Position numbers and translations under genes: made by a program
Assembly (NCBI RefSeq): GCF_001758785.1
Contig: NZ_LROM01000059.1
Location: 35,966-99,965, forward strand
Direction of reading: 5' to 3'
Source: Duganella phyllosphaerae
GTDB taxonomy: Bacteria > Pseudomonadota > Gammaproteobacteria > Burkholderiales > Burkholderiaceae_D
Length of the DNA stretch: 64,000 bases
Shown: in pieces, positions 1 through 12,003 of the stretch
Layout of the letters: each line of letters starts with the position of its first letter
Position numbering within the stretch: position 1 is the first letter of the stretch
The notes under the pieces: generated by a model
The model's input: the letters and a program-made list of their open reading frames with translations, nothing else
Told to the model about the DNA's origin: nothing
The model's database searches: none

Positions 1-1615
1 AACGCAGATCGACAGCGTGCTGGCAGATGTGTTTGCCGACCTCGATGCGGCCACACCTGCCGCGTCGCTTTTGCAACCGTTGTTGCAACCGGCCTTGAAG
101 GCGAGCGCCAATGTGCTGTCGCAGATGGGCAAGCCGCGTCCGAAGCTGGCGGCCTTGAAGCCTGCTGCATCAGCGTTGGCCCCGGCGCTGGCCAAGCCGG
201 CCGGTCCGGCGCGCTTCGACGGCCTGCGCAAGATCTTGCGGTTCGCCTGCACCGACCTGGTGCCGAACCTCACCCGCGCCACCGACGAAATCGACAACCT
301 GCTGCACGGCCTGTCCGGCGGCTACGTACCCGCGGGGCCTAGCGGCTCGCCCACGCGCGGCATGGCGCACATCCTGCCGACCGGCCGCAATTTCTATTCG
401 GTCGATCCACGCAGCGTGCCGTCGCAATCGGCCTGGCGCGTGGGCCAGCAACTGGCGCGCGAAGTGCTGGAGCGTTACCAGCGCGAGTCGGGAGAGTACC
501 CGGAAAGCGTGGCGATCAGCATTTGGGGCACCAGCGCCATGCGCACCCACGGCGACGACGTCGCGCAAATCCTGGCGTTGCTGGGCGTGCGCCCGGTATG
601 GCGCGCCGAGAGCCGCCAGGTGAGCGGGGTGGAAGTGATCCCGCTCGACGAACTGAAACGCCCGCGCATCGACGTCACCACCCGCATCAGCGGCTTCTTC
701 CGCGACGCCTTCCCGCAACTGATCGACCTGGTGGACGACGCGGTCAACCAGGTGATCCAGCGCGATGAACCCCTTACGCACAACTTCGTGCGCAAGCACT
801 ACCTGGCCGAACTGGCTGGGCTGATGACCGAGGGCGTGGCGCAAGCCGAGGCGGAAACCCGCGCCGCCTACCGCATCTTCGGCGCCAAGCCGGGGGCGTA
901 CGGCGCCGGCGTGCTGCCGCTGATCCAGCACCGCAACTGGGAAGCCGATGGCGACTTCGCCGAGGCTTACGTCAACTGGGGCGGTTACGCGTACGCGCGC
1001 GGCACCCAGGGCTCGGACCAGCGCGACGCCTTCCGCACCCGCCTCAATGGCGTGCAGATCGCGCTGCACAACCAGGACAACCGCGAACACGATATCTTCG
1101 ACAGCGACGATTATTTGCAGTTCCACGGCGGCATGATCGCCACCATCCGCGCGCTCAGCGGCCAGCAGCCGCGCCATTACTTCGGCGACAGCCACGACCC
1201 GTCGCGCGCCCAGGTGCGCGACCTGAAGGAAGAGACCCTGCGCGTGTTCCGCTCGCGCGTGGTCAATCCCAAGTGGCTGGCCAGCATCCAGCGCCACGGC
1301 TACAAGGGCGGGCTGGAACTGACGGCCACCGTCGATTACCTGTTCGGCTACGACGCCACGGCGCAAGTGATGGACGACTGGATGTACGAGGACGTGGCGC
1401 AGTCGTACGGCTTCGACCCGGCCATGCAGCAGTTCCTGCAGGAGGCCAATCCGTGGGCGCAGAACGCAATTGCCGAACGCCTGCTGGAAGCGGCCACGCG
1501 CGGTATGTGGGCGGCGCCGAAGCCGGAAACCCTGGAGCGCCTGCGCGAGCTGTACCTGCGCAGCGAAGCACTGCTCGAAGAACGCGGCGAGACGCCGCGC
1601 AATGGTCAAGGGTAG
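1..1615 (+). CDS. cobN: Cobaltochelatase large subunit CobN, 3' part (5' end outside window)
   Basis: C-terminal ~538 codons of the large, porphyrin-binding subunit of an ATP-dependent cobalt chelatase (CobN/ChlH family, usually well over 1,000 residues). It inserts cobalt into the corrin ring together with an AAA+ partner, in the cytoplasm. The frame is open from base 2 with no stop, so the gene begins upstream; the GTG at 17 is internal. Visible family signatures are [13 protein letters not shown], then the very conserved [20 protein letters not shown] stretch at about 1069-1128, and [16 protein letters not shown] near the end. The stop TAG lies 3 nt before the ATG of the next gene, its ATPase partner, so the two are almost certainly cotranslated. 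Only the start and N-terminal domains cannot be assessed. Confidence 0.93.
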   Translation, partial: TQIDSVLADVFADLDAATPAASLLQPLLQPALKASANVLSQMGKPRPKLAALKPAASALAPALAKPAGPARFDGLRKILRFACTDLVPNLTRATDEIDNLLHGLSGGYVPAGPSGSPTRGMAHILPTGRNFYSVDPRSVPSQSAWRVGQQLAREVLERYQRESGEYPESVAISIWGTSAMRTHGDDVAQILALLGVRPVWRAESRQVSGVEVIPLDELKRPRIDVTTRISGFFRDAFPQLIDLVDDAVNQVIQRDEPLTHNFVRKHYLAELAGLMTEGVAQAEAETRAAYRIFGAKPGAYGAGVLPLIQHRNWEADGDFAEAYVNWGGYAYARGTQGSDQRDAFRTRLNGVQIALHNQDNREHDIFDSDDYLQFHGGMIATIRALSGQQPRHYFGDSHDPSRAQVRDLKEETLRVFRSRVVNPKWLASIQRHGYKGGLELTATVDYLFGYDATAQVMDDWMYEDVAQSYGFDPAMQQFLQEANPWAQNAIAERLLEAATRGMWAAPKPETLERLRELYLRSEALLEERGETPRNGQG

Positions 1616-1618
1616 CCG

Positions 1619-3577
1619 ATGAATTTTTCATTGAATTTTCCTTTTAGCGCCATCGTCGGCCAGGAGCAGTTGCGCCAGGCCTTGATGCTGTGCGCGGTCG
1701 ATCCCGGCATCGGCGGCGTGCTGATACGCGGCGACAAGGGCACGGCCAAGAGTACGGCCGCGCGTGCGCTGGCCGAAGTGCTGCCGCCGATCGAACTGGT
1801 TGCCGGTTGCGCCTTCAACTGCACCTTGCAAGCGCCGTGCGAGCACTGTGAGGTCTGCCGCCAGTCCGACCGGGTCACCACGCTGTCGCCGGTGCCGTTC
1901 GTCACGCTGCCGCTGGGCGCCACCGAAGACCGCGTGCTGGGCAGCCTCGATCTGTCGCGTGCGTTGAACGGCGGCCACAAGGCATTCCAGCCTGGCCTGC
2001 TGGCATCGGCCCATCGCGGCCTGCTGTACATCGACGAAGTCAACCTGCTGGCCGACCACCTGGTGGACGTGCTGCTGGACGTGGCGGCCATGGGCGTCAA
2101 CCGCGTGCAGCGCGAGGGTCTGTCGGTCAGCCATCCGGCGCGCTTTACGCTGGTTGGGACCATGAACCTGGAAGAGGGCGATTTGCGCCCGCAACTTCTG
2201 GACCGCTTCGGCCTGATGGTGGAAGTGACGGCGCCGCGCGAAAAGGCGGTGCGGGCCGAGGTGGTCCGCCGCCGTATCGGCTTCGAGGCCGATCCCGCAT
2301 CATATGTCGCCACCTGGCGCGCGCAGCAGGATGCACTGCAGTCCACGCTGGCCACCGCGCAGGCGCTGCTGCCGCAAGTAAAGCTCGACGACGCGCTGCT
2401 CGACCTGATCAGCCATTTGTGCTGCGAGCTTGAAGTGGCCAGTCTGCGCGCCGATATCGTGATGTACAAGACCGCGCGCGCCATCGCCGCGCTGGCTGGC
2501 CGCATCCAGGTCACGCCGCAGGACGTGCGTGGCGCGGCCGAACTGGTGCTGCCGCACCGGCGTCGCCGCAAGCCGTTCGAGCAGCCGGGCCTGGACCAGG
2601 AGAAGCTCGATGAGTTGATGCGGCAGGCGGAGCAGGATTCCCCGCCGCAGCAAGCACCTGCCGATGGCGAAGGCAGCGACCAGCAACCGCAAGACGGCGG
2701 GCAGTCCGGCGCAGAGCAGCAGTCGCAGGACAGCGAGCAGTCGAATGTCGAACAGGATGAGCAGGTGTTTGCCGCCGCCGCAGGCGGTCAAACCGCGCGC
2801 ATTTCGGTGGAGGCACAATCTGCGCCTGGCGACGCCGGCCGCCGCAGCATGGCGCAGCAGTCACCGCGCGGCCACGTGCTGCGCGCGGTACCCAACGAGC
2901 AGCCGACCAGCATCGCCATCGGCGCCACGTTGCGCAGCGCCGCGCTGCGCGCAACGGACGGCGGCGTGCAGGTCACGCGCGCCGACTTGCACCAGCAGGT
3001 ACGCGTCGGCACCAGTGCCAGCCTGATACTATTCGTGGTCGATGCCTCGGGCTCGATGGCGGCGCAGCGGCGCATGGAAGCGCTCAAGGGCGCGGTCCTG
3101 AATTTGCTCACCGACGCCTACCAGCAGCGCGACGAAGTGGCCGTGGTGGCGTTTCGCGGCCAGCGCGCCGAGTTGCTGCTGGCGCCCACGCGCAGCGTGG
3201 ACCTGGCCGAGCAGGGCCTGCGCGAACTGCCCACGGGCGGCCGCACGCCGTTGCCGCACGCGCTGCAACTGGCGCTGGAAACCTTGCAGCGCGCCGGAGC
3301 AAATGGCAACGGCAATCCGCCGCTGCTGGTGCTGCTCACGGACGGCAAGGGCAACGTGCCGATCAATGAGGGCGCCGATCCGTGGCGCGAGTCGCTGGCA
3401 ATGGCGGAACTGCTGGCCGGGCGCCGTACACCGGCGCTGGTGATCGATACCGAGAACGGCTACCTGCGCCTGGGGCGCGCCGCGCAACTGGCGCAGGCGC
3501 TGGGCGCCGAGTGTTTGACACTGGAAGAATTATCGGCCGACAGCCTGGCGCTGACGGTCCGGGCACGACTGGCTTGA
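1619..3577 (+). CDS. Cobalt/magnesium chelatase ATPase, ChlI-ChlD (CobS/CobT-like) fusion
   Basis: Motor subunit of the CobN-type chelatase, 652 aa, joining the AAA+ ATPase (ChlI/BchI-like) and the integrin-I-like subunit (ChlD/BchD-like) in one chain. Walker A is GDKGTAKS at residues 38-45 and Walker B is [10 protein letters not shown] near 140. A cysteine-rich loop follows Walker A (GCAFNC...CEHCEVC). After the AAA+ lid comes a Gln/Asp/Glu/Ser-rich linker at about 335-400, then a VWA domain opening with the MIDAS motif DASGS near 475. In the aerobic Pseudomonas denitrificans pathway the equivalent subunits CobS and CobT are separate; fused or ChlI/ChlD-like versions next to cobN are known in other lineages. 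It starts 3 nt after the cobN stop. Metal specificity is inferred from the neighbours. Confidence 0.92.
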   Translation: MNFSLNFPFSAIVGQEQLRQALMLCAVDPGIGGVLIRGDKGTAKSTAARALAEVLPPIELVAGCAFNCTLQAPCEHCEVCRQSDRVTTLSPVPFVTLPLGATEDRVLGSLDLSRALNGGHKAFQPGLLASAHRGLLYIDEVNLLADHLVDVLLDVAAMGVNRVQREGLSVSHPARFTLVGTMNLEEGDLRPQLLDRFGLMVEVTAPREKAVRAEVVRRRIGFEADPASYVATWRAQQDALQSTLATAQALLPQVKLDDALLDLISHLCCELEVASLRADIVMYKTARAIAALAGRIQVTPQDVRGAAELVLPHRRRRKPFEQPGLDQEKLDELMRQAEQDSPPQQAPADGEGSDQQPQDGGQSGAEQQSQDSEQSNVEQDEQVFAAAAGGQTARISVEAQSAPGDAGRRSMAQQSPRGHVLRAVPNEQPTSIAIGATLRSAALRATDGGVQVTRADLHQQVRVGTSASLILFVVDASGSMAAQRRMEALKGAVLNLLTDAYQQRDEVAVVAFRGQRAELLLAPTRSVDLAEQGLRELPTGGRTPLPHALQLALETLQRAGANGNGNPPLLVLLTDGKGNVPINEGADPWRESLAMAELLAGRRTPALVIDTENGYLRLGRAAQLAQALGAECLTLEELSADSLALTVRARLA

Positions 3578-3608
3578 AGCTGGTCTCGTAAAGTTATCAG
3601 GAGTAGCA

Positions 3609-4307
3609 ATGATTATTTGTATAGGCGCCGGTCCCGGCGACATCGGTTACCTCACCCAGCGCGGTGCGGAGTTGATCCGTGACGCCGACGTGGTGGCCGG
3701 CTTCGAGGCTGTGCTCAATGTGGTGCGCAGCCTGATCCCCGAGACCGCGCGCGTGATCAGCATGGGTTACCGCGACCAGGTCGAGCAGCTCGACAAGGTG
3801 GCGGTGGACCACCACGCCGGCAAAAAATGCGTCGTCGTGTTCATGGGCGACATCCACTTCAGCGGCTTCCAGTACCTGGAACGCGTGGAGCGCGCGTGTG
3901 GCCACCCGGTCGAATCGCTGCCCGGCATTTCGTCGGCGCAGATCCTCGCGTCGCGCGCCAAGGTGTGCTTCGACGAGACCACGTTCATCACTTTCCACCG
4001 CCGTGGCGACCTGGAGCCGTTCAAGCGCCACCTGGTGCACGTGCTGCAAGACCAGCGCAACGCCATCGTGATTCCGTGCCCGTGGGACGCGGCGCGCTCG
4101 TTCATGCCGTGGCATATCGCCAAGTACCTGATCGAGCAGGGCATCCCGCCGAGCCAGCCCACCGAAGTCTGGGAGAACCTCACCCGGGCCGAAGCTGAAT
4201 GGCATGGCACGTTGGCCGAATGCGCCGAGCGCGAAGTATCGGACATGAGCATCATGCTGATTCGCACCATGGCGCCGATGGCGAGCCAGATCGAGCCCGC
4301 GCCGTGA
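3609..4307 (+). CDS. cbiE: Cobalt-precorrin-7 C5-methyltransferase CbiE
   Basis: SAM-dependent corrin methyltransferase, 232 aa, that methylates C5 late in corrin ring synthesis. The tetrapyrrole methylase loop is GAGPGD at residues 6-11, followed by the family-typical YLT and DADVVAGF. The C-terminus has the CbiE pattern [16 protein letters not shown] ending in MSIMLIR. CbiE is often fused to, or next to, the C15-methyltransferase/decarboxylase CbiT (as CobL); here the chain ends after the CbiE domain and no CbiT is seen in the window. AGGAG lies 7 nt before ATG 3609. The stop TGA overlaps the GTG start of the next gene (GTGA at 4304-4307), suggesting translational coupling. Confidence 0.9.
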   Translation: MIICIGAGPGDIGYLTQRGAELIRDADVVAGFEAVLNVVRSLIPETARVISMGYRDQVEQLDKVAVDHHAGKKCVVVFMGDIHFSGFQYLERVERACGHPVESLPGISSAQILASRAKVCFDETTFITFHRRGDLEPFKRHLVHVLQDQRNAIVIPCPWDAARSFMPWHIAKYLIEQGIPPSQPTEVWENLTRAEAEWHGTLAECAEREVSDMSIMLIRTMAPMASQIEPAP

Positions 4308-5914
4308 TTGAGATTACTACCCGCATGACCGGTGGCGACAAGTTCGGCATCGTGATCGCCGGCCATGGCAGCCGCGATCCGGACGCCGTGCGCGAGTTCG
4401 AAGCGCTGGTGGAGCTGATCAAACAGCGTGCACCGCACGACGTGGTCACCCACGGCTACCTGGAATTCGCCACCCCGACCATCGGCGAGGCGGTGACCGC
4501 CAACCTGGCCGCTGGCGCGAAGCAGGTAGCGATGGTGCCCGGCGTACTGCTGGCCGCGCGCCACGCCAAGAACGACATGCCAGCCGAAATGCAGGCCGCC
4601 GCGCGCGATTATCCCGAGATCGATTTCCATTTCGGCGCGCCGATGAGCCTCGACCCCAAGCTGCTGCAACTGGCGCAGGAACGCATCGTTGCGGCCGAAG
4701 CGCAGTCACCGAACACCGTGCGCCGCTCCGACACCTGCCTGGTGGTGGTGGGGCGCGGCACCACCGACCCCGACGCCAACGGCGAAGTGGCCAAGCTGGC
4801 GCGCATGCTCGAAGAAGGCCTTGGTTTCGGCGCCGCCTACGTGTGCTATTCCGGCACCGCCAGCCCGCTGGTGGCCGATGGCTTGCGCAGCGCTGCGCGG
4901 CTGGGCTACGCCCGGGTGGTGGTGCTGCCGTTCTTCCTGTTCGACGGCGTGCTGGTCAAGCGCATTTATGCTGCGGCCGAGGACCTGGCCGAACGCGAGC
5001 CGGGCGTGGAAGTGCTGAAAGCCGGCTACCTGGGCGTGCATCCATTGATGGCGGACGTAATGATCGAACGCGCGCGTGAAGCCGTGGCCGGCCGCGCCGC
5101 GATGAACTGCTCACTGTGCAAATACCGCGTGCAGATCGTCGGCTTCGAACAGCAGGTGGGCGAGCCGCAGCAGGCGCACCACCTGGCGGTGCGGGCACTG
5201 TCCGCCAAGCCGGACCAGCCGGTGGTGGCAGAGCCACAATACAAGACCTACGTGCCGCACCCGATCGAGGCGGAAAGCTTCCGCATCATCGCCGAAGGCC
5301 GCGACTGGGCGCCATTCCCGCCAGAGCAGCTGACCATCCTGCAACGGCTGGTGCACACCAGCGGCGACTTCGACGCCGTCAACGATATGTATTTTTCGCC
5401 GGGCGCCGTGGACAGCGGCATTCGCGCGCTGCTGCGCTGCAAGCGCATCCTCACCGATGTGACCATGGTGCAGACGGGCCTCAAGCGTGCACTGCTCGAA
5501 GAACTGGGCATCGATACGTGGTGCGGCGTGCATGACCGCGAAACCCATTTGATGTCCGAGCAGTATGGCATCACGCGCTCGGCGGCCGGCATCCGCCGCG
5601 GCTGGGAAAAGTTCGGCAACGACGTGGTGGTGTCGATCGGCGACGCGCCCACGGCGATTGCCGAAGCCACGCGCCTGATCCGCGACCATGGCTGGCGCCC
5701 GCAACTGGTGATTGGCCTGCCGGTCGGTTTTGTCGGCACGCGCGAGACCAAGGAAGACTTGCGCCGCTGTTTGCAAGTGCCGCGCATTACCAATCGCGGC
5801 ACGCGTGGCGGTTCGCCGTGGGCAGCCAGCGTGGTCAATGGCCTGATGATCGATGCGTTGAATGGCCTGGCGGCTGAACAGGCGGCAGTGCCGAGGGACG
5901 ATGTCGCTGGCTGA
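4304..5914 (+). CDS. Fusion of CbiX cobalt chelatase and CbiC cobalt-precorrin-8 methylmutase
   Basis: 536-aa bifunctional protein. Residues ~14-300 are a long-form CbiX, the ATP-independent chelatase that puts Co2+ into sirohydrochlorin. It has two related halves, [11 protein letters not shown] near 18-28 (likely metal-binding His21) and [12 protein letters not shown] near 150. Its tail carries MNCSLC at ~267-272, the MxCxxC motif known from iron-sulfur-containing CbiX of Bacillus megaterium. Residues ~313-536 are CbiC/CobH, which moves the C11 methyl group to C12 to give hydrogenobyrinate or cobyrinate; LVHTSGD near 349-355 holds the expected catalytic His. I chose GTG 4304 because it overlaps the cbiE stop; ATG 4325 (529 aa) is the alternative. 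The frame is open further upstream, but that part lies inside cbiE. Confidence 0.9.
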   Translation: MIEITTRMTGGDKFGIVIAGHGSRDPDAVREFEALVELIKQRAPHDVVTHGYLEFATPTIGEAVTANLAAGAKQVAMVPGVLLAARHAKNDMPAEMQAAARDYPEIDFHFGAPMSLDPKLLQLAQERIVAAEAQSPNTVRRSDTCLVVVGRGTTDPDANGEVAKLARMLEEGLGFGAAYVCYSGTASPLVADGLRSAARLGYARVVVLPFFLFDGVLVKRIYAAAEDLAEREPGVEVLKAGYLGVHPLMADVMIERAREAVAGRAAMNCSLCKYRVQIVGFEQQVGEPQQAHHLAVRALSAKPDQPVVAEPQYKTYVPHPIEAESFRIIAEGRDWAPFPPEQLTILQRLVHTSGDFDAVNDMYFSPGAVDSGIRALLRCKRILTDVTMVQTGLKRALLEELGIDTWCGVHDRETHLMSEQYGITRSAAGIRRGWEKFGNDVVVSIGDAPTAIAEATRLIRDHGWRPQLVIGLPVGFVGTRETKEDLRRCLQVPRITNRGTRGGSPWAASVVNGLMIDALNGLAAEQAAVPRDDVAG

Positions 5915-7037
5915 ACGCCAGCCGTTCGACCTGAACGTCCTGGCCCTGAACGGCCTGCGGCGCGGACGCACCACGGGCAGTTGCGCCACGGCCGCCGTCA
6001 AGGCGGCGCTGCGGTTGCTGCTGCAAGGCGTGCACTTGTCGAAGGTCGATATCGGCCTGCCTGACGGCGCCCATTACCTGTCGGTGCCGGTCCAGGCGGT
6101 CGAGTGGATGGAACCCGGGCAGACTGTACGCGCCGAAGTGATCAAGGATGGCGGCGACGATCCCGACAACACGCATGGCGCCACCATCTTTGCGGAAGTG
6201 CGGCGCAACGATGCCGGAGAAGTGCGGTTCTTTGCCGGCCGTGGCGTGGGTACCGCCACCTTGCCCGGTTTGCGGGTGGCGGTGGGCGAACCGGCGATTA
6301 ACCCGGTGCCGCGCAAGATGATGCGCCAGGCGGTGCAGGATGTGGCGGGGGAGTCCGGCCAGGGGTTCGACCTGACCATCGGTTGCGAAGGCGGCGAGGT
6401 CATCGCCACCAGGACCTTCAATCCCCGCTTGGGCATCGTCGGCGGCATTTCGATCCTGGGCACGTCCGGCATCGTCGAACCGATGTCGCTGGCAACCTGG
6501 ATCGCGTCGGTAGAGGTGTACATCCGGGTGGCGCTGGCCGGGGGCCAGCAGTGCGTGGCTTACCTGCCGGGCAAGATCGGCCGTGAATTCGCGGCCGACG
6601 TGTTGCAGTTGCCGGAAAAGCGCACGGTGCAGATCGCGAATTTTCTCGGCGACGCGCTCGACTTCACCGAGCAGGTGCTGGTGGAAGAACGGCGCACGCT
6701 CGACGTGTTGTGGCTGGCCGGCCATCCGGGCAAGCTGGCCAAGGTGCTCGACGGCTGGTGGGACACGCATTCGAGCAAGAGCAAGATGGCCATGGGCGGC
6801 GTGGCCCGCGTGGCCGCAGAAATGGGATACGCGCCAGCGATGGTGCAGCAAATTGAAAACGCCAATACAGTGGAAGCAGCAATGGATATATTAAGGCAGG
6901 AACCGGGCGCGCCAGCTTTCTGGCGCGAAATCGAACAGCGCATCGCGGCGCTGGCGCGCGGTCGCGTGCCGTCGGCGCGCCGCATCGAGGTGCGCCTGTT
7001 CGACCTGGCCGGCAATCTGCTGGGAGAGCACCAATGA
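5901..7037 (+). CDS. cbiD: Cobalt-precorrin-5B C1-methyltransferase CbiD
   Basis: 378-aa CbiD, the SAM-dependent C1-methyltransferase of the oxygen-independent B12 route. The N-terminal signature [17 protein letters not shown] starts near residue 21, and the conserved [12 protein letters not shown]...GVGTAT and NPVPRKMM blocks follow. ATG 5901 lies inside the end of the cbiX-cbiC fusion (14-nt overlap) with a purine-rich GAGGGACG just upstream. The same frame is open from 5862, but those extra codons have no family similarity. Its presence, with cbiG, marks the ring-contraction chemistry as the anaerobic type. The stop overlaps the next start (ATGA at 7034-7037). Confidence 0.94.
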   Translation: MSLAERQPFDLNVLALNGLRRGRTTGSCATAAVKAALRLLLQGVHLSKVDIGLPDGAHYLSVPVQAVEWMEPGQTVRAEVIKDGGDDPDNTHGATIFAEVRRNDAGEVRFFAGRGVGTATLPGLRVAVGEPAINPVPRKMMRQAVQDVAGESGQGFDLTIGCEGGEVIATRTFNPRLGIVGGISILGTSGIVEPMSLATWIASVEVYIRVALAGGQQCVAYLPGKIGREFAADVLQLPEKRTVQIANFLGDALDFTEQVLVEERRTLDVLWLAGHPGKLAKVLDGWWDTHSSKSKMAMGGVARVAAEMGYAPAMVQQIENANTVEAAMDILRQEPGAPAFWREIEQRIAALARGRVPSARRIEVRLFDLAGNLLGEHQ

Positions 7038-7765
7038 CGCTCGGTACACTGTACGGCATCGGCGTCGGCCCCGGCCCCGCAGGCTTCGTGCCGGTAGCGG
7101 CGCTCGACGCGTTGCGCCACGCGGACCTGATCTACGCGCCACGCGCCCGTGGGGCTGCCGATTCGGTCGCGCTGCAATGCCTGGCCAGCGCAGGCTTCAT
7201 ACCCGATGCCGACAAGCTGCGCGAGATCGAGTTCAATATGGACCCGGACCGGTCGGTGCTGAGCGAGCATTACGCCCAGCTGGCCGATACGCTGGCGGTC
7301 GAGCTGCGGGCAGGGCGCAACGTCGCGTACCTGACCATCGGCGACTCGCTCACCTATTCGACCTACGGCTACCTGCTGGCCGGCCTGCGCGAGCGCATCC
7401 CCGACCTGCCGCAGCAGACGTTCCCCGGCATTACCAGCTATGCGGCGGCCGCGTCGGCGCTGGCGTGGCCGCTGGGCGAGGGCAAGGAGCGCGTGCTGAT
7501 CCTGCCGTGCCCGGAAACGCCGCAAGAGCTGCGCCACGAAATCGAGACCCACGATATCGTGGTGCTGATGAAGGTGGGCACGCGCCTGCCGTGGGTGCTC
7601 GACCTGCTGCGCGAGATGAAGATTGCCGATCACTGCGCGTTCGCGCGCCGGATCGGATTGCCGGGTGAACTGCTGGCGTCGGGCGTGGCCGACCTGGTGG
7701 CCGATGAAGCGATGGGTTACCTGGCCACCATGCTGGTGCGCCGCAACCCGCGAAAGGACAGATAA
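7034..7765 (+). CDS. cbiL: Cobalt-precorrin-2 C20-methyltransferase CbiL
   Basis: 243-aa tetrapyrrole methylase that adds the C20 methyl group early in corrin synthesis. The SAM-binding loop reads GIGVGPGPAG near residues 8-17; the aspartate usual after GPG is replaced by Pro-Ala. HADLIYAPRA and the later YLTIGDSLTYSTYGYL and FPGITSYAAAAS blocks are characteristic of CbiL/CobI. ATG 7034 overlaps the cbiD stop (ATGA). It ends TAA, one base before the cbiF start. Fully embedded in the operon; the assignment rests on order-specific motifs and is firm. Confidence 0.92.
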   Translation: MTLGTLYGIGVGPGPAGFVPVAALDALRHADLIYAPRARGAADSVALQCLASAGFIPDADKLREIEFNMDPDRSVLSEHYAQLADTLAVELRAGRNVAYLTIGDSLTYSTYGYLLAGLRERIPDLPQQTFPGITSYAAAASALAWPLGEGKERVLILPCPETPQELRHEIETHDIVVLMKVGTRLPWVLDLLREMKIADHCAFARRIGLPGELLASGVADLVADEAMGYLATMLVRRNPRKDR

Positions 7766-7766
7766 G

Positions 7767-8543
7767 ATGAAGGTATATTTTGTAGGCGCCGGCCCTGGCG
7801 CTGCCGATTTGATCACGCTGCGCGGCGCGCGCCTGCTGGGCAGCGTGCGCATGGTGCTGTACGCCGGCTCGCTGGTGCCGGTGGAGTTGCTCACCCACTG
7901 CGCGCCCGGTACCGAACTGCTCGACACCGCACAGATGGACCTGGAACAGCAGCAGGCCTGCTACGTGCGCGCGAAAGAACAGGATATCGATGTAGTGCGC
8001 CTGCACTCGGGCGATCCGGCCATTTACGGCGCCACCGCCGAGCAGATGCGCCGCCTCGAAGCGCTGGGCATCGCGTACGAGATCGTGCCGGGTGTGTCGT
8101 CGTTCACGGCAGCCGCGGCGGCCATCGGCACCGAGCTGACCAAGCCGGAAGTGTCGCAAAGCGTGATCCTCACGCGCGTGTCGGGCCGCGCCTCGGCCGT
8201 GCCGGAACTCGAATCGATCGCACGCCTGGCCGAGCACCGCGCCACCATGTGCATCTTCCTGTCCGGCCCGCACCTGAAAAAAATCGTCACCGACCTGCTG
8301 CTCCACTATCCGCCTGAAACGCCGGTCAGCCTGGTACACCGCGCCACCTGGCCCGAAGAGCGCAGCTACACCGGCACGCTGGGCACGATCCTGGAAGAGA
8401 CCAAGCGCGGCGCCTGGAACCTGACCACGATGATGCTGGTCGGCGCGGCGCTCGATAAGGGTATGGCGGCTGAATCGAGCCTGTACTCGAAAGATTTTAC
8501 GCACCTGTTCCGGGTGGTGAAAAAGGACGAGGAAGCCGCATGA
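7767..8543 (+). CDS. cbiF: Cobalt-precorrin-4 C11-methyltransferase CbiF
   Basis: 258-aa tetrapyrrole methylase adding the C11 methyl. It has GAGPGAADLITLRG from residue 7, the CbiF/CobM-specific LYAGSLVP shortly after, HSGDPAIYGA near 80, and the signature PGVSSFTAAAAAIGTELT. The late motif VHRATWPEE is also typical. ATG 7767 starts one base after the cbiL stop with AAAGGA about 9 nt upstream; earlier in-frame codons lie inside cbiL and are ignored. The stop overlaps the next start as ATGA (8540-8543). Confidence 0.94.
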   Translation: MKVYFVGAGPGAADLITLRGARLLGSVRMVLYAGSLVPVELLTHCAPGTELLDTAQMDLEQQQACYVRAKEQDIDVVRLHSGDPAIYGATAEQMRRLEALGIAYEIVPGVSSFTAAAAAIGTELTKPEVSQSVILTRVSGRASAVPELESIARLAEHRATMCIFLSGPHLKKIVTDLLLHYPPETPVSLVHRATWPEERSYTGTLGTILEETKRGAWNLTTMMLVGAALDKGMAAESSLYSKDFTHLFRVVKKDEEAA

Positions 8544-9319
8544 CAGCGCAGTCGGCTGCAGCGCCGCTCGGCATCTGGCTGGTGCGTCCCGAAGGGGATG
8601 CGCTGGCGGCTGCCTTGCAGGCGCGCCTGGGCGGCGACATCTACCGGCCGTGGCTGCAGCCGGAAGTAGCACAGAAAACCCAGTTCGCGGCAAGCTACCG
8701 CCGCCATGCGCAGTGGATCATGGTGGCCGCCAGCGGCATCGCGGTGCGCTTTCTCGACGGCCTGCCGGTCGATAAACATACCGATCCCGCCGTGGTGGTG
8801 ATCGACGAAGCGGCGCGCCACGCGGTGGCGCTGTTGTCCGGCCACGAAGGCGGCGGCAATATCCTGGCCTACCGGGTGGCCAACGTGGTCGGTGCGACGC
8901 CGGTGGTCACCACCGCCACCGAAGCGCTCAAGCCGCTGACGGTCGGTATCGGCTGCCGCAAGGGTGTGCCGGCCGAACGGATTGAAGCTGCCGTCGTCAA
9001 GGCGTTGTTGGCCGCCGGCGACTATGGCATGCGCGACGTGCGCGAAGTGGCGACGGTGGACCTGAAGGCGCAGGAGCCGGGCTTGCTGGCGTTCTGCCTG
9101 CAGCACGATCTGCCGCTGCGGGTGTTCGCGCGCGCCACGCTGGCGGCGCGGCCGTGGGTGACCACGCCGTCGGACTGGGTACAACAGAACGTGGGACTGA
9201 ACGGGGTGTGCGAACCCTGCGCCCTGGTAGCCAGCCCGCGTGGCGCGCTGCTGGTGCCGAAGATGAGCCTCGACGGCGTCGCCGTCGCAGTGGTATTGGA
9301 TAAATGGATGGAAATTTGA
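8540..9319 (+). CDS. cbiG: Cobalt-precorrin-5A hydrolase CbiG
   Basis: 259-aa CbiG, which opens the delta-lactone of cobalt-precorrin-5A and releases acetaldehyde, the ring-contraction step of the anaerobic pathway. The N-terminal and middle parts show MVAASGIAVRFLDGL near 60 and AVALLSGHEGGGN near 95, the family hallmark. The C-terminal domain begins at about residue 132 with LTVGIGCRKGVPAERIE. The length is at the short end for CbiG (often 300-350 aa). It starts by ATGA overlap with cbiF and ends in TGATG overlap with the next gene. With CbiD it argues for an oxygen-independent route. Confidence 0.92.
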   Translation: MTAQSAAAPLGIWLVRPEGDALAAALQARLGGDIYRPWLQPEVAQKTQFAASYRRHAQWIMVAASGIAVRFLDGLPVDKHTDPAVVVIDEAARHAVALLSGHEGGGNILAYRVANVVGATPVVTTATEALKPLTVGIGCRKGVPAERIEAAVVKALLAAGDYGMRDVREVATVDLKAQEPGLLAFCLQHDLPLRVFARATLAARPWVTTPSDWVQQNVGLNGVCEPCALVASPRGALLVPKMSLDGVAVAVVLDKWMEI

Positions 9320-10871
9320 TGAGTGGTGTGTTGAACCTGGTTTCGGTGGGCCCCGGTTACGAGGACCTGATCGTTCCGCGCGCGATTGCCGCGCTGCGTG
9401 ACAGCGACGTGATCGTCGCCTACGAGTTGTACTTGCGCTGGATCGCGCCCCATATCGAGGGCAAGCAGATTTTCAGTCCGCCGCTCACGCAGGAGCGCGA
9501 GCGCGCACAGCTGGCGATCGAACATGCGCGCAATGGCGCCAGAGTCGCGCTGATTTCCAGTGGCGACATCGGCATCTATGCCATGGCCGCGCTGGCGTAC
9601 GAGGAAATGCGCGAGGACGATACCTATGCGGTGAACCTGGTGCCGGGCGTGACGTCGGCCAATGCCTGCGCCTCGCTGCTCGGCTCTCCGCTGTCGCACG
9701 ACTTTGCCACGCTGAGCCTGTCCGATCTGCTGTGTCCCTGGGAGTGGATCGAGCACCGTGCTCGCCACATCGCCCAGGCGGACCTGGCCTGCGTGATGTA
9801 CAACGTGCAGAGCGCCAGCCGCCAGGAAGGCGTGTACCGCGTACTGCAACTGATGCTCGAGTCGAAGGCGCCGGGCACCCTGTGCGGCGTGGTGCGCAAT
9901 GCGTACCGTCCGGGCCAGCAGGTGGACATCTATCGCCTCGACGAACTGCCGGGCCTGAAATTCGACATGCTGACCACCATCGTGGTCGGCAACCGGTTCA
10001 CCGCCAGGAAGCGCGGCCAGATTTTTACGCCGCGCGGCTATAACGACTGGGCGCAACCGGAAGGAGCAAAGACCCAGCAGGAAGACCAGTTGCCGGACAA
10101 CGCCGTGTGGGTGTTCTCTGGCACCAGCGACGGCAATGCGCTGGCGGCCGACCTGGCAGCGGCCAGCATCGGCCCGGTGGTGGTGTCCGCCGCCAGCGAC
10201 CATGGCGGCGAGATCGCGCGCCAGGATTGCCCGGGCGTGGCCATCTGGTCTGGCCGCCAGGGCGTGGAAGCGCGCCGGCGCGTATTGAACGCCAAGGGCG
10301 CGCGCGTACTGCTCGACGCCACCCATCCGTATGCGCGCAATATGTCGGAACAACTGATGTCGTTGTCGCAGGAGCTGGGCATACCTTACCTGCGCTTCGA
10401 GCGCCCGAGCGAATACGCGCCGCACGATGGGCTATCGTGCGCGTCGATCGAGGAGGCGGCAGCGCGCGCAGTCGCGCAGGGCCAGCGCATCTTCCTGGCG
10501 ACGGGATCGAAAGACCTGGCGACCTTCATGCAAACCCCGGGCGCGGCTGACAAGCAATGGTTCGTGCGCCAGACTGCCGAACCGGAGCTGATCGAACGCG
10601 CGCTGGCGCTGGGCATTCCGCGCGAGCGCATCTGCGCCATGCAGGGCCCGTTCTCGGCCGAATTCAATACGGCGCTGTGGCGCGACTGGGGTATCGACTG
10701 CGTGGTCACCAAGGATTCGGGCGGCGCCGGCGGCTACCGGGCCAAGGTGCAGGCAGCGAAGGCGCTGGGCATACCGCTGCTGGTGGTGGCGCGCCCTCAG
10801 CTCGACTATCCGGCGCTGGTTGCCAATGCAGCCGACGTGCTGCGCGAACTCACGCCTGGGCCAACCACGGC

Positions 10872-10875
<4 letters not shown>
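9319..10875 (+). CDS. Fusion of CbiH C17-methyltransferase and CbiJ cobalt-precorrin-6A reductase
   Basis: 518-aa bifunctional enzyme. Residues 1-~245 are CbiH: SVGPGYEDLIVPRAI near the N-terminus, SSGDIGIYAMAALAYE and PGVTSANACASLLGSPLSHD, giving the C17-methylated ring-contracted intermediate. After a short Glu/Gln-rich linker, residues ~262-518 are CbiJ/CobK, the NAD(P)H-dependent precorrin-6A reductase: VFSGTSDGNALA near 265, LLDATHPYARNMSEQ near 330, LRFERP, and VTKDSGGAGGYRAK near 462. I chose ATG 9319 because it overlaps the cbiG stop (TGATG); ATG 9304 would add five residues. These enzymes are separate in Salmonella. The stop TGA overlaps the next start (ATGA). Confidence 0.92.
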
Positions 10876-11975
<1,100 letters not shown>

Positions 11976-12003
11976 ACAATTTATTCAATCAAAAGGGGAA
12001 ACC

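Noticed and set aside
170..1609. Long open frame antisense to cobN
   Set aside because: It mirrors the codon structure of cobN in a GC-rich sequence; composition is Arg/Ala/His-rich without family motifs.
4199..4303. N-terminal extension of the CbiX-CbiC protein
   Set aside because: It lies inside cbiE, adds no CbiX similarity, and GTG 4304 gives the usual overlap start.
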